Positions 1 to 13,474 of a stretch of DNA of 64,000 bases are shown here, in pieces. The first letter of the stretch is position 1; every line of letters begins with the position of its first letter. The position numbers and the translations under genes are program-made. Origin of the DNA: Bimuria novae-zelandiae CBS 107.79 (Eukaryota; Ascomycota; Dothideomycetes; Pleosporales; Didymosphaeriaceae). The stretch spans positions 228,134-292,133 of the forward strand of contig ML976728.1 of NCBI GenBank assembly GCA_010015655.1, written 5' to 3'. Below the pieces are notes generated by a model. That model was not told the DNA's origin and searched no databases. It saw only the letters and a list, made by a program, of their open reading frames with translations.

Positions 1-2892
1 TTTAGGCACCTGCATCCGTAACTAAAAAAATAAAAAACTATTAATAAAGCCTTAAGGGGTATTAGTTATAGCCTTTATAGCCCTAGATTAGCGTAATTAT
101 GTAATGAGGTAAGCGCCCCGCTTACTAAGCCAATACTATGTGACTTCCTCACCTGCACCAAAAGGTACGCACGAGAATACTTAAGCCAAGTATTACTCGT
201 ATAATATAATATATATAGGATATGCTAGGGTCAGCCACTAGCGCTAGTGTTTGATCCTAGCCTAGCCGGAACCTCTATAAGCGAGAGAAGGCCACGTGTT
301 CGACCGTGCCTACCTCGTTACAAAATCCTCCTTAATAACATTTAGGTCTACTTCTCCGCCCTATAATATACTAGTAAGATTAAAAGAGCTATTATCCTCT
401 TTACTTAAGCACTTCCTAATTATAATAGCCTAAAACCGCTAGCGTAAGCCCTAGTAGGCTTAAGTAGGCATATTAGCCCCCACGAGGACATTATCTATTA
501 TTTAAAAACTATCTATTACGATGCCCTTATCTACTACCACGAACTTACTAAAGAGCTCTATAATATTTATCTTAAAAGATATCTTTATTATTTAAAAAGC
601 ACCTATAGAAGGGTTTTTACACTTTTAATAAAATACTTTAAAGTTAGTAGTATAAATTTAAAGAAAGTTAAAAGTCTGTTTAACTAAAATAGTAATGCGC
701 TCTAAGATCTGAATAACCTTAAAAGAAGAAGTAATAAGACCTAAAGTAGTAGTAGTTTTACTATTAAAGGAGGTATAGTAATTAATAATAGCAACCTTAG
801 GAGCAGAATAGAACGCGTTAAAGTTAATAATAAAAGTCTTTATTTTTAAATACTTTTTAAAACCTTATTTATAAAGTAGCCTATACTAATAACTATAATA
901 TTAGTAAACTTTTCGTGGCTAACTTTATTAAGGGCAGGCTAAATCTAAGTAAAGAAAGAAGTTAGTAGAGCACACCGTAAAGTTATTTAAAATAAGTTAG
1001 ACTAAAGTATACTTATTTGGTGTAGCTAGTAAGCTTATAGGTATAGCACTCTCGTAGGACACTATCTTGCGTACTAGTACCTACTAATAGACGCGTCTAT
1101 AAGTAATATAATTAATATATTAGTGCTTAATTATCGCGCGTAGCAAGATTAGACTTTAAAAGCTAAGCTTGTTAAGTTAGCAAGTACGCACACCTAGGCT
1201 AATAAAAAACTAAAAAAGAAATTAAAAAAGTAAAGAGGGAAGTTAAAAGGTAAGAAGAAGTAAAAGAAAGCGTAAAAAAAAAGTCTAGAATTTACTTTAT
1301 AAGCTTTAAAAAGACTAAACTTTTTAGTAAGCTAGCTAAGGAGGATCGCGCTAGCGTAAGAAATAATAACTTTATTTTTAAAAAGCTTAGTTTTCTTAAG
1401 TTAGTAATTAAGTAACTATAATAGGGACGGGCCTTTTTTTTTTATTATTAAAATTAGTAGCACGCCTTTAACGCTTAAGAGTTTTTATTACGTAGCTATT
1501 ACGCGAAGGGCTAGCTATCTTATTAAAATAAGAAAAATAATTAGATTATAAAATAAAATAAAAACTAGTCTAAAAGCGAGACGTTATAGCGTATACAGTT
1601 AAGCTAAGAAAAAATAGAGTATAAAAAAATAAGGTTTAGAAGCTAGGTGAGAAGCGATTTTATGTATATAATAATAAGCAAACGTACTAGCGTGAGCACA
1701 CCGCTATAGTAACTACTAATAGTAAAAATATAAAATTAGACACGCGAGAATAGAACTAGTAAAAGGTTTATAATAGTAAGAGAATTATAAGTAGATAATA
1801 AAACGATCGCGAAGCTATATAAGTAAAATAAAATATAAAGATTTTTCTTTATCTCTAAATGAGGGAAGTAAGGTATAGAATAGGCTACGCCTAGTTATTA
1901 CCTTAGATCTTTAATCCTTAATTATACGAATCCTAGACATATAAGTTTAATGCTTAAAGCTTAACTTCGGACTCTTTATTAAATTTATAAGTATTCTTTT
2001 AGCACCTTTGTCTCCTTGAGCATCCAGTCCCTTACACTTGGTACTATATAGCATTTATTAATTTATCGTTCTCTAATTAGTTAAATAATTAAATAGGTCT
2101 AGCATAGTTATAGCAGATATTTAATTAATATACTAAGGAGAAAGCTTAATAAGCCTACTAATTACTTATTTTAAATAGCTATAGATCTTATATTACTATA
2201 GATTTTATTAGCTATTACAACTAAAATAAAATCCTCCTAGTCATATTTCACTCTTATTTAATATATATATTATACTTACTTAACGTTTAAATATTTAAGT
2301 TTCTCTTAGCTACTTACTTAACGAAGCTTTTAATCTTTCTTTATAAAAGCTAAGGACTAGTCTTAATTACTAAAAAAACCTTTTTTAGTCTATTTTAGGC
2401 GACCTAAGTTAGCACTATAAAGTAGTTACTAATACTTTAGGTTTTTAAAGGTATAAGTATCTCGCCTCTAGATCTAATAATTATTTTTATGTAATTTAAT
2501 AGCGCTTACCTACCTAAATAAAAATTATAAAAACCTTAACTTTAGTACTAATTGTATTAAATTAAAGAAATATTAATAGTCTTTTAAAGGCCTATATTAA
2601 TATAAAGGCTAGTAATAAGAATAAACAGCTAAGTTAAACTATATATTTCATTACTATATAAGCTTAGCTTATAGAGCACGAAAATTAAGACCTATAAAAT
2701 ATTTTCGCTACCAATAAGTAATGATTAAAGTAAGATAGACCTCTACCTTTTAATTACCTTAAGAAGTATTATAAAGACTTCATTTTTTAATTATTTGATA
2801 GTAAATAGTAGGTACGCGATTATTAATACTAAAAAAAAATACTAAAGACTAATAACTATAGTTTTAAAAAAGTAAGTAAGTAGAAGCTTATA
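1..2892. other. RIP-degraded AT-rich block, no identifiable gene
   Basis: The stretch is strongly AT-rich, dense in TpA and in stop codons on every frame, with CpA and TpG scarce. That is the pattern left by RIP on repeated DNA. Short islands with normal composition survive (about 240-330 and 1980-2040). A lysine/glutamate-rich stretch around 1200-1310 resembles the charged tails of pogo-type transposases, but no diagnostic motif could be read, so I do not assign a family. It is probably one or more old transposable elements. Confidence 0.6.
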
Positions 2893-3323
2893 TGTTACGA
2901 ACCAGAAGCAAGATGACGAGGGATGGGCGCTTATAAGGACAGGCGGCCGAGGAACGGATTAATAAGTACGCTAAGGAGCTAGCCTCAGAGTCACGTGATT
3001 ACTTAGTTAATTAGTAGTACTAAGTAACTAAGCAAGCAAGGCACGTGACTGCTTAGTTAATTAGTAGTACTAAGTAACTAAGCAAGCTAGGTATATATGT
3101 ATACAGGACGGTCTCCTTTATACGCTCCTTATAGTTAACTTACATATCTTCTATGCTAGTACGTTCTTATATATAGACTAATAGTTATCTTATTTATTAT
3201 AAGATTAGATTATCTAGCACGCGCTAAGTGTCGCATTAACTTATACTACTAAATAATTTATAAGGCACCTTATTACCTTACTACCCTAATTTAGATTAAA
3301 CTGAGCAAGAGAGTCCTATAATA
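2893..3323 (+). repeat. 5' LTR of the Gypsy element
   Basis: 431 bp, alignable throughout to the 3' LTR. It carries a 50-bp direct duplication (2992-3041 and 3042-3091) that the 3' LTR has only once, which accounts for the 50-bp length difference. The first half is almost free of RIP changes, but its last 40 bp are more mutated than the matching end of the 3' LTR. Confidence 0.9.
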
Positions 3324-5599
3324 CTTTAATTACCTTATAGTATAATAGCAGGACCTAGCTCGACAACCTTAGCCCTGGCTAATTAAGAAAGGATACTAGA
3401 AGAACTAGTTATTAAATAAGTAGCTTAAATAGCCTAGCTTTAGGAAATTATTAATAAGATAAGTAAGAAAATAAATAGATAAGAAGATACAAGGCATTAA
3501 CTAAAAGTTCTTAAGTCTAAACCCTATACTAGTAAGGGCTACCTAAGAACGTTCCTTATATAAATAGAACTGTTTATCCGTTATAATCTAGGAAGGTTTA
3601 AGACGGAACAAGATAAAATCCTAGTTACTTATATAAATATATAAGACAAGATAGCTATATAGACTAGACTAATAATTAATAACTTCTTTAGGTATAATAA
3701 GGTTAAGAATTATAAGTTAGACGCTACTAAAGACGTCTTTAAGGACTAAAAAGGCTTTTATAAAGCTATAAAAGGAATATTTAGTATAATTAATGAAAAT
3801 ATATTAGGCTAAGATACGCCTCTAACACCTACTTTAAGAAAGATTAGTAGTACTTTACACCTTAGAGTTTAAATAAATTATAGTAGAACTTAATAAATAA
3901 GGAGAAGTCCTACTTATAATTACCTATTATAATAGGCTAAAGGAGATAGTTAAAGACAAACTAGTCTACTAAGGAAAAGTAGATAATTTAGAAGAGCTTA
4001 TAAATAATACTATTAAAGCGGATAATTGCCTGTACGAGCGAAAGACGGAAAAATAGTATAATACCTAACTAATCTCTAGAAAAGAAACTAGCACCCAACT
4101 CATAATAAAGGATAAAAACAGGAACGTTATTATAACTAATAAAGCCTAGTAGTATAAAAAGAAAAATGGCAAAGGGAAGCAGCCGTATAAGCTAAAAAAG
4201 GGCTACTAAGGTAAGAATAGAATTTTATAGGAAGAGCGAAAGTAAAGATTTAAAAATAAAGCCTACATCTAATATAGAAAATAGGGCTACTTCGCATAGG
4301 ACTACCTAAAAACGGAGACTAAAGTTAGCACGACTAGCCTCTTACACGTGGCAATAGCCACCCTTACCCTGGTAGGAGACGAGGAAATAGACCTTATATA
4401 GGATATCCTTAAACTACTAACTAAGTAAGTAGGGGAGCGAAAGATCCTATAAGAATATAATATTTTTAGTTATTTAGTAAATAACGTTTATTAGATATAT
4501 AGTAGTAAGCTACACTATCTACCCTAATATAAGATAAAAGTGGTTATCTAAGGACCACATGCGTGGGATGCCTATTAGCTCGCCAAAAAGCTATAGGGCC
4601 TCCCCGAGCATTACCTGTGCCAGTTTACGATGCTAGAACACATAGCCAGGAAAAGATAAGGATTATATATTAATCCTATAAAACTAGTGTTACCTATAGT
4701 ACTTTGCACACCTAAGCCTGTAGGAAGAAGTAGCTTCCTCTAATAGCTTCCTAGGATATAGCGTATTGGCCTAGAACGAGTGTCTTACTCCGAATTACTT
4801 ATAATATAGAATACTAAAAGTATACGAATCTAATAGGATTAAAGAGACCTATATCTTGTATTAACAATAATACAAGTAGCATAAGATTTAGGAAATCTTA
4901 AAATTAGCATAAGTTAAGGATTAGATCCAAGAAGCTATAGAAAGCTAGTTAAAAGATTTAAAAAAACTGGATTATTACTAGGTAATAAGCTACACTAGTA
5001 ATAGTGCAATTATTATAGCTTATTAAGTAAATACTCGCTAAGTTAAGAAACGCTTAATTAAGAATATTACGGTGTATAGGTATTATATTATAGCACTTAT
5101 TAACCTAGGGGTAGACGCGTGTTTACTAGCCCCGTAAATAGTTAAGAAGTATAATATACTATATTATAATAAGAAGATACTACTATAAATAAGACTTATA
5201 GATAAAACCTAATTATAAGGATATAGTAATAGTTAGCTATGTCTAGAGACGACGCTAGTATAAGTTAATATAAATAGCTTAAGGAGCTAGCACGTCTTTA
5301 CTATTATAAAAATAAGAGATATTAAGGCTATTATTAGATATAAGTAGCTCGAGTAATACAATCTATAAATAAACTAGATTAAATAAATAATCCTTCCCTA
5401 GAATCTACTATTAGTAACTTAGGCGAGCTTTAGTACAAGGGGAACTCTTTAGGAACCCTAAGCAAAAAAGGATAACTAACTATTTATAATATAAAAAATA
5501 TTAGTTTGCAAGATAGACAAGATCTTAAAGTAACACCTAAGATAAGTGTGCTATATATAGGTCTAAAAAGCTAAAATAGTTCCTAATAACTTAGGGCTA

Positions 5600-8450
5600 T
5601 TAAAAGAATATAAGGAATTCGCAGACCTATTTAAGGAATACGATAAGACTATCTTACCTAAATATAAGGAGTAGGATTACGAGATACTACTAGTAAAGAA
5701 AGCTAAACTATAGCTAGAGCGTCTAAGGCCCCTTACATATAAATAAGAAAAAAAAAACTAATATAGAAGAACCTGCGCTTAGGGAAATAGTAGCTTAGTT
5801 AGAGTTTTGCGGCCTTCCCTATACTCTTTATTAATAAAAAGGATAGCAGGCTGCGACTTTATATAAATTATAAATAGCTAAACACCGTAACTATTAAAAA
5901 CTACTACTTATTACTACTAATAATAGAGCTTATAGATTAACTCTAAGGAGGTAAGTGGTTTACGAAATTTAACGTCTAGAATAGATTCTATAAGACTTAA
6001 ACTATAAAAAGTTATAAATAAAAAACGGCCTTTCGCACGTGATATGGCCTCTTTAAGTATATAGTTATACTAATAGGACTAATAAACGCCTTAGTAACCT
6101 TCTAGGAACTAATAAATTAATTATTATATAAATACTTAGATGTATTCTGCAAGGTATACCTTAATAATATACTAGTGTATTTAAGCGGAATCCTAGAAGA
6201 ACATAAAGAATACATCTATAAGATATTATAAAAGCTATAAGAGCATTAATTACTTCTATACTCTAAGAAATATAAATTCTACGTTACTAAGATAGAATAT
6301 CTAGGATTTGTGATATCCCGGAAAGGTGTTAAAATAGATCTAAAGAAAATTATAATAATAGAAAAATAGCTATTATTAAAATTAGTAAAGGATATATAGT
6401 CCTTCTTAGGCTTTACGAACTTCTATTATAAGTTTATTAGGAACTACTCTAAGGTTACCGCTCTACTAATAGAACTTATAAAGGCAGGAAAATAGCAACC
6501 TCTATAGGAAATAGAGGAGAAGGCTTTTAAATAACTAAAGTGCCTATTCCTAACAGCACCCCTACTATTCCTAACAGCACCCCTACTATAGATATATATA
6601 ACCTAGAGTAGTAACATTATATCTACACAAATGCGTTAGATTACGCGCTGGGAGCTATACTACTATAAGAGTATAATAATAAGAAGTAGAGACTAGTCTT
6701 CTATTATATAAAAAAGCTTTTAGGAGTAGAGCTTAACTATAAAATCTATAATAAAGAATTACTAGTAATTATTAATTATTTAAGTAATAGGAAGCGTAGC
6801 TTAAGGGAGCTAAGTACTAAATAGAGATATTTTTTAATTACCTTAATCTTACGCGCTTTACAATAACTAAGAAGCTTAATTAATAATAGGCTAGGTAGTT
6901 TAAGTAAATAGTAGAGTTTAACTTTTATATTATACACTTGCTAAGAAACGTAAACGCCGCGGTGAACGTACTAAGTAGATAATTAGACCTTATAAAAAAA
7001 GATAATAGAGGTAATTATATTATAATCTTAACCTATGCAAAGGATAGAACCCTTTACTATAATAAAACATAGTTCGCGCTAGCACTAAAGGTAAGATACG
7101 TAGACTTTATCTATTAAGGACTAGCTATAGACGGAATATAGAATTATAAGAGGCTTATAGATAAGGGCTATTAAGCATATAATTTTTACAAAGCTATAAG
7201 ATTAATAGTATAAGACTATTAAAACTAAATTTATATTAGTAAGCAAGTGGCTCTGCTGTTAATTAAGAAACTATATAAAGATAAGGACTAGGAATACCTA
7301 AGATTACTAAAACAACGCGTTAAATCGCGAACGAATATACTATTTCTAGGCTACGCTAGGTAGTATAAAAGGTTCTAAGTAACTACTTAGCCTATTATAA
7401 AAATAAGCCTAAGAGATATAAGCCCTATAGCCTCTTATAGCTATTATAGCCGCCCCTAAGATTGTAGTCTAGTGTAACTATAGGTTTTATTATAAAACTA
7501 CTAGTATTACTAGTACTGCGGAGTAAGGATCCCTATAACTTAATTTTAGTTATAATTTATTAACTTACTAAGGAATTAAGATTCGTGCTAATTAGAGAAG
7601 CTATATTAGTAAAGGAGCTAGCCTGTATAGTAAAATAAAAACTAATATTATATGTTAGATAACTAAATAAGTTTATTATAAATAAGGCTAGGATATTTAC
7701 ATCCTCGTATTAAACTACGTTTATAGCTAAGTTAGGGACTAAATATAAGCTTACAACGAGCTTCCACCCTAAGATAAATAGCTAGACTAAAAGAATAAAT
7801 TAAACATTAGAATAATACTTTTAAATGTACGTAAATAAGCTCTAGGATAATTAGGTTAAGCTATTACCTATAGCCTAACTAGTATATAATAGTACGAGAT
7901 CGGCGACTACAGGATACTCGCCGTACTACGCTAATCACGAGTGTGAGCCAATGGCTTACTAGGACCTATTAGACATTAAAAGCGTTGCGAAAAACGCAGC
8001 TAATAAGGTAGAGCTTATATAAGACCTATATAAAACTCTATAAAAAAATATTGCATAACGTAATGAGTAAAGAGTAAGATAAGTAAATAAAAAAAGAATT
8101 AAAGGACTAACTTTTAAGGAGGGGGATAGAGTCCTTCTCTTATAAAAATTTTTAAGATAACAAGGCTAAGTAAAAAACTAGATGACTTTTAAAAAACACT
8201 ATTTAAGGCTTAAGAAGTTAGAGGACTAGTAAATTTTAAACTATAATTACTTATAAATATATGCATCTACCTAGTCTTTTATAAGTTATTATTAAAACTA
8301 GCACTACTAAACGCTAAGTTAGAATTATATTTAAAACTTAAAGATAAAGAGTACGAAGTTAAAGCAATTAAGAATTTATAAAACATTAGACGTTAGTATG
8401 AGTACCTAGTAAAATAGAAAGGATAGCTAAAAAACCATAATACGTAGGAA
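5600..8450 (+). pseudogene. Gypsy pol remnant (RT, RNase H, integrase, chromodomain)
   Basis: The reverse transcriptase catalytic box sits near 6154-6183 and reads YLNNILVY where functional enzymes have YxDDILVY; both Asp to Asn type changes fit GAT to AAT by RIP. Upstream (about 5835-5930) the conserved LR-Y--Y--LN-VT core of Gypsy RT is visible. RNase H is around 6600-6700. The integrase C-terminal part (TSFHP, then a TLE-Y motif) is near 7740-7830. A chromodomain with YEYLVK-KG and N-W/*E pattern lies near 8350-8450. Numerous TAG/TAA codons stand where Trp or Gln are expected. No joined frame is possible. Confidence 0.8.
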
Positions 8451-9086
8451 CTAACAAGAAACCTTACTAACTACAAAGCTACCTTAAACAGGTTCTATAG
8501 GGAATATCCTAACGTCACGCACCCTAAGAGGGTCTAGGACGCCAGGGACAGCAGGTTATCCCAGAAGTCAGGAGGGAGCTCCTCCATAACTAACCAAATG
8601 GTTGGGGTTAGCTCAGCCAGGCCGTTAGGCTAGGAAGGCTAAGGCGGGTCCTCCTCTAATTCCTCTAAGGCAGCGCTCTTAATAGTAATTACCTTTTTAG
8701 TATACTTTATATTTAATACTAATTATCTAGCTAAGTGCTTTTCTTTCGCACGTGCTACACGCATAGCCTTAAATGCTATATTTTACTCTTTTTATGCCTC
8801 TAGGATTTACGCATCTAATTTTTGTATTTTAGTAATTAAATAAGAAAATTTATTATAAATAATAACTATATTATATTTTACGCCCTTCGTTAGGCACTTA
8901 TTATACTTCCCTAAATAAACTAATACCTAATAAACCCGCGAGTAAGTCTTATAATTAGAATATTTTAATACTATAATACTTTTATACGCCTTAATAGCAG
9001 AAACAAGTTCATAATAATAATAAGTACTAGTTATTTAGTTAGTAGGCATAATTCTTCGCGGATAAACACTAAAAAAGGGGGGGCAG

Positions 9087-9467
9087 TATTATAAACTAAA
9101 AGTAAGATAACAAGGGATAGGCACTTATAGGAATAGGTAGTTAAGGAATAGGTTAATAAATACGCTAAGGAGCTAGCCTTAGAGTTACGTAGCTACTTAG
9201 TTAATTAGTAGTACTAAGTAACTAAGCAAGCTAGGTATATATGTACATAGAATAGTCTCCTTTATACGCTCCTTATAGTTAACTTATATATCCTCTATAC
9301 AAGTACGTTCTTACATATAAATTAATAGTTATTTTATTTATTATAAAATTAGATTATTTAGCACGCGCTAAGTGTCGCATTAATTTACACTATTAAATAA
9401 TTTATAAGGCACCTTATTACCTTACCGTCCTAATCCGGATCGGACCAAGCGAGAGAGCCCCATAACA
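9087..9467 (+). repeat. 3' LTR of the Gypsy element
   Basis: 381 bp. It starts TA where the 5' LTR starts TG, a RIP-type change, and ends CATAACA. The left two thirds carry many more G:C to A:T changes than the 5' LTR copy, while the rightmost 40 bp are nearly clean. Confidence 0.9.
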
Positions 9468-9472
9468 TTATA

Positions 9473-10881
9473 GAGCTAGCTAGTAGCTTAAAGCCCGCCT
9501 ATTATAAAAGAGGCTTGTTATATAGGTAGTAGCTAAAAACACGCATGCTAAAAAAAAGCTAATTAGGCTACTAAGTAATACCTCTATTAATAGGTTTATA
9601 AGGCTTCATAATAACTTTAAGGACGTCTTAAAATTACTAAAAAGAGAAGTTAGAGAGCTTTAAAAGCTACTTATAGAATTATAAAAAAGAAAAAATCTTC
9701 GCTAGCACCTATACACGTTAATATAGTAGTATTTACACTAATAACGCTATTATTACGTAATAGCTAAAGAATTAAAATACTAAGTTAATATCTATAATAT
9801 AAGTAGTTAGTAATTACTAACAGGCCTAGAAGACTTTAACAGTAGAAATTCTTATAATAATTACTTTTATACAGGCCTCTATAGCCTTATATTACTATCC
9901 TTGGTTTTGGTGTTACGCGTGCATTGAGTTACGACGTGCATTAACCACTAAGACACGGTACCACAAGCGAGCAGGTACACACCACAGAAATAGCCAAGAG
10001 CATACTACACCAAAGAGCACTGTGCTAAAAAGCACTAGGCTAGCAATATAAATGCTAGCGCTAGATAGCTATAGTGCCAGATGGCTAAAAGTCAGTTGCA
10101 AGAAGGGCCACAGACGTTGAGAGCAAGCGAGGGAGAGACTAGAGCAGAATATACAAGGCATGTTGCGCTGCGGCCAATGTGTATAAGAAACCTTGAAAAG
10201 CGTCCAGCTCTTTGCTATGCTACGATCTGGGCGTGTGTGTGACGGTTAAGAACATTCTACTCCGACAGGAGCAGAAGGTTAGCCTTTTGCTCCGCGACAA
10301 GTTCAAGCGTGCTCAACGTGTCGGCCTCCAAGTGAGTGAACGCTTGGGACGAGAATAACCCCACGTATTAAGCTGACACCCTATCCTGTTCGTATGGAAT
10401 CGCCTTGCGGTCATTGTTTCACCGTTCACTCACGAGTGGCAATCGCATAGCGCTCATGATTACAACTGCGGGATGCATAGATCGCTGCACGATGGAAGTT
10501 CCTAGCCGATTCCCCTTCACGACGACACGTCGTGTAATGACGTTATTCTCGTTGCAACTTCAACACCTGCAGGAGTGGTTAAAAATTCCAATCAGGCCGT
10601 TTTCGCACGGTATATCTTGAGCATAGAACGAGACCACGGTTAATGCTTCTACGCACACAATAAATTCGCCCCCATAATATTACGCAACCCCAGTCAACTC
10701 TCACAGCAATCTTTGATCCTAAATACTATTAAAAAGCAATGTAAAGCAGACTTATTACTTAGGATTTTCTTGATACTCGTACTAAAAAATCGCCATGCAC
10801 CCCACGCAAGACTTGCAGTTCCCAAAGTTTTTTACAACAACGGCTCGTGATGCAAAACATAGTCTACAGTCTAGATATATT
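9473..10881. other. Non-coding stretch: AT-rich part, then a GC-balanced relic
   Basis: 9473-9890 is RIP-type AT-rich DNA. 9890-10870 has normal composition with CpA and TpG restored, but contains only short open frames with no recognisable domain. It may be a fragment of host DNA or of a single-copy element caught between transposons. Confidence 0.5.
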
Positions 10882-12551
10882 TACCGTGCCGAGACAGTCA
10901 GTGCGCAGAGACAGTCAGTGCGCAGAAACAGTCAATGCGCGCCCCAACATAATCGCGCCGCCAGCAACTTAAGGTTATAGAGCTCTACACAAAAGCTATT
11001 ATCGCGAGATTTTTTAGAGTTAAGGTTATATAAGGCTATAGATAATCTCTATATAATTAAATTATAAATATCTACTTAGTATTCTAATTAAATAGCTACT
11101 ACGCGATAATTGTATTAATAGTGTATATACTATTATAATAATACTTATAGGTGCTAGCGTAGATTATTTCCTCTTTATAACTTTACTAATAGATTTTAAG
11201 AGTCTTTAGCTTCTTATTTAGCTAAATTTAAGCTATTTTTAAAATTACTATTAAGTTTTATAAGACTATTAATAAAGGTATTATATAGTAGCTAAATTAG
11301 CTCTCTCCTTAGCACGCGTATTTTTAACTACTACTTATCTAATATACTTTTCCTATGGTAAATAAGCTTTAAACCATCTACTAGCCATATAAATCTTTAA
11401 TTATTAAGCTTTTTAGAGCTATAGCGTTTTATTTTATACTTTTTTTAACTAAGAAAATCGCGTACTCTTTATATTTAAGTAGGTAATTAAAAAATAACTC
11501 CTTGATACTACTTCTTTGGGTTAATTAAAGGATGAAGTCTTACGTTTTATTTAACGCTATTTCTAGTTTATAAAAGCTTCTTAAAGGCCGTTTACCTTAT
11601 ACTCTAAAAGTTACTTTTATATAAAAATTAAGTATATTATTTAACTAAGCTTGCGTAACTTTTTAATTATAATATTTTTAATAGTAAAGCATAATAGTTG
11701 CTTTATTTTACACTAATCTCTTACGCTAAGTACTAATATAAAGCTTTCTTATAATCTTACCTCTAAAGAGGCCTCTCTAATAAATTACTTAAAAATACGT
11801 ATAGAGTCTAGTAGTAAGATATTTATATACTTAAAGGCCTTAATAATTAATTATAGCGTAACTGACGCGGTTTAGACCCTCTAAAAAAGTATAAAAAAGT
11901 ATTTTTTAGTAACTATTAATAGTTTTTAACTTTTATAAAGGTATGCGTTAAGCTTGTTAAAGTAGGTAATTAAGAAAGACTTAAAAATATATATATTAAA
12001 AAGTTACAATGTATACGTTAAATAATAGGGAAATATAATTAAATAAGTCTTATTCTAGTTATAATAGTTAATAAAATCTATAATTATTAATTATTAAAAG
12101 TTAGTGTACTTATTAAAACTTTTGAGCTCTCTCTTTATATAATAATTAAATACTTATTAAACCTATTAAAGGCCTACCTCGTTATTCAACTAGCTAAAGA
12201 GAGATAAGGTAATAAAGACTATATAATATTAAATATTAATTTCCTCTATTTAGCTTAATTATAGACACTTAGCGTTAGGTTAATAGATTAATAATATATT
12301 AATAATAGAACTATTGGCGCATATATATGCGATAAGTAAAGTCTACTCTTAATTACTATTTTATATAGCCTACCTAACTTAGTAGCACTTATATAGAGGC
12401 CTATTAAAGATCCTTTTTAATTAGCTAGTAATAGTATAGAGGAAGCCTTTCTCGTCTATATTATATATATACTAAGCCTTTACGCCATACTTTATAATCT
12501 TTTTATAAAAAAGCTTAAATTGAAGCTTATATTTTACTTTTAAATTAGCGT
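10882..12551 (-). mobile_element. Fot/pogo-type transposon (family A), RIP-degraded
   Basis: The left end begins at a TA (10882-10883) with sequence closely matching the remnant at 59100-59498, so both are copies of one family. On the minus strand a degraded pogo-superfamily transposase can be read: the MDEKGF-like catalytic block is at about 12436-12456, and further DDE-core residues follow toward lower coordinates. Every frame has stops. The N-terminal part is cut at 12551 by insertion of another element; its continuation beyond 16696 is short or lost. Confidence 0.75.
10889..10940 (-). repeat. Subterminal 17-bp tandem repeats of the Fot family A element
   Basis: Three successive units of about 17 bp built on GAGACAGTCAGTGCGCA lie just inside the transposon end. 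The related end at 59100-59150 has a looser version of the same motif. Subterminal repeats of this kind often serve as transposase binding sites; that role is inferred. Confidence 0.6.
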
Positions 12552-13474
12552 TAAGCTAGCGTATAAGGATTCTAATCACCTAGTATTTCTAATTACCCCA
12601 CCAAAACGCGACGCCTACACAAAACACGCGATATCTTAACAACGCTACTTATAATTACTATTAACTATATATAAATATAAGCGCTGTAGCTACTATAGCT
12701 ATAATAATTATTTTTAAGGTGCTAAATATAGTAGATTTTTGTTATTAAGCTACTAAAACCTTAGCTATACGCATTACCTTTTTAATACTTTTTACTTTAA
12801 TAAAGCCTAAGTTTAGGTCTACTTAAGCGCGCTTACACTTATACTAAGACGTAGATATCTCTAGGTACTGCCTAAGTCGTCTTTTCTCTATTTCTAGGCC
12901 TGTAGCTCTAGCATTTGCAGCTGCCAGAGTCTTACCTGCTTTCTATAGGAGTAGCCGGGTCGTACCACCTAGATTCTCGACGCTTTGGACGCTGCGCTGC
13001 GCTATATAGAGATATTAGGGGCCCTGTGGAGTAGAGAGGAATCCCTAGAGCCGCTACTGAGGCTACTGCTAACGTGTAGGTATAGTAGGCCTCTAAGAGA
13101 CCTATAACAAGCTAAGCACGTAATTAATATTAAATAGGTAGATACTAGTAGCCTACTAGCTAGCTTAAATTATACGCTTTATAAAGCCTTTTCTCTTAAC
13201 TTAATAATAGTAGGCGATATAATGCTTTTTTTTAATAAGTATAATAATATTAAGTAATATAAGTTCCTAGATCTAACGTCTGTAGCTAGACTTAATTATA
13301 GAGAAAGGAGCCAGACTTAAAAGCAATAAAATATATAAAGTATACGTAGGTAGATACAGGGACTATATATAATATAGCTTATAAAGCTATAAGAAGTTAA
13401 TATTAACATAATTATTATAATAATTTCGTATTTTAAGCCTGTGCTAGCTATTAAATATAGTTAATGTATATATA

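Larger units (their letters stand above)
2893..9467 (+). mobile_element. Ty3/Gypsy chromovirus LTR retrotransposon, RIP-inactivated
   Basis: A complete LTR element of about 6.6 kb. It begins with TG at 2893, ends with CA at 9466-9467, and is flanked by a perfect 5-bp target duplication TTATA (2888-2892 and 9468-9472). A purine-rich tract (about 9071-9086, A6 then G7) precedes the 3' LTR, as expected for plus-strand priming. Between the LTRs the pol region can be read through many stops: reverse transcriptase, RNase H, integrase and a C-terminal chromodomain, in the order typical of chromoviruses. All frames are interrupted by G:C to A:T changes, so the element cannot make its own proteins. 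The structure is certain; the chromovirus label rests on degraded motifs. Confidence 0.9.

Noticed and set aside
9905..9960. Minus-strand A-box-like sequence (TTAGTGGTTAATGC) suggesting a tRNA or SINE head
   Set aside because: No B box follows at a suitable distance and no cloverleaf could be built.
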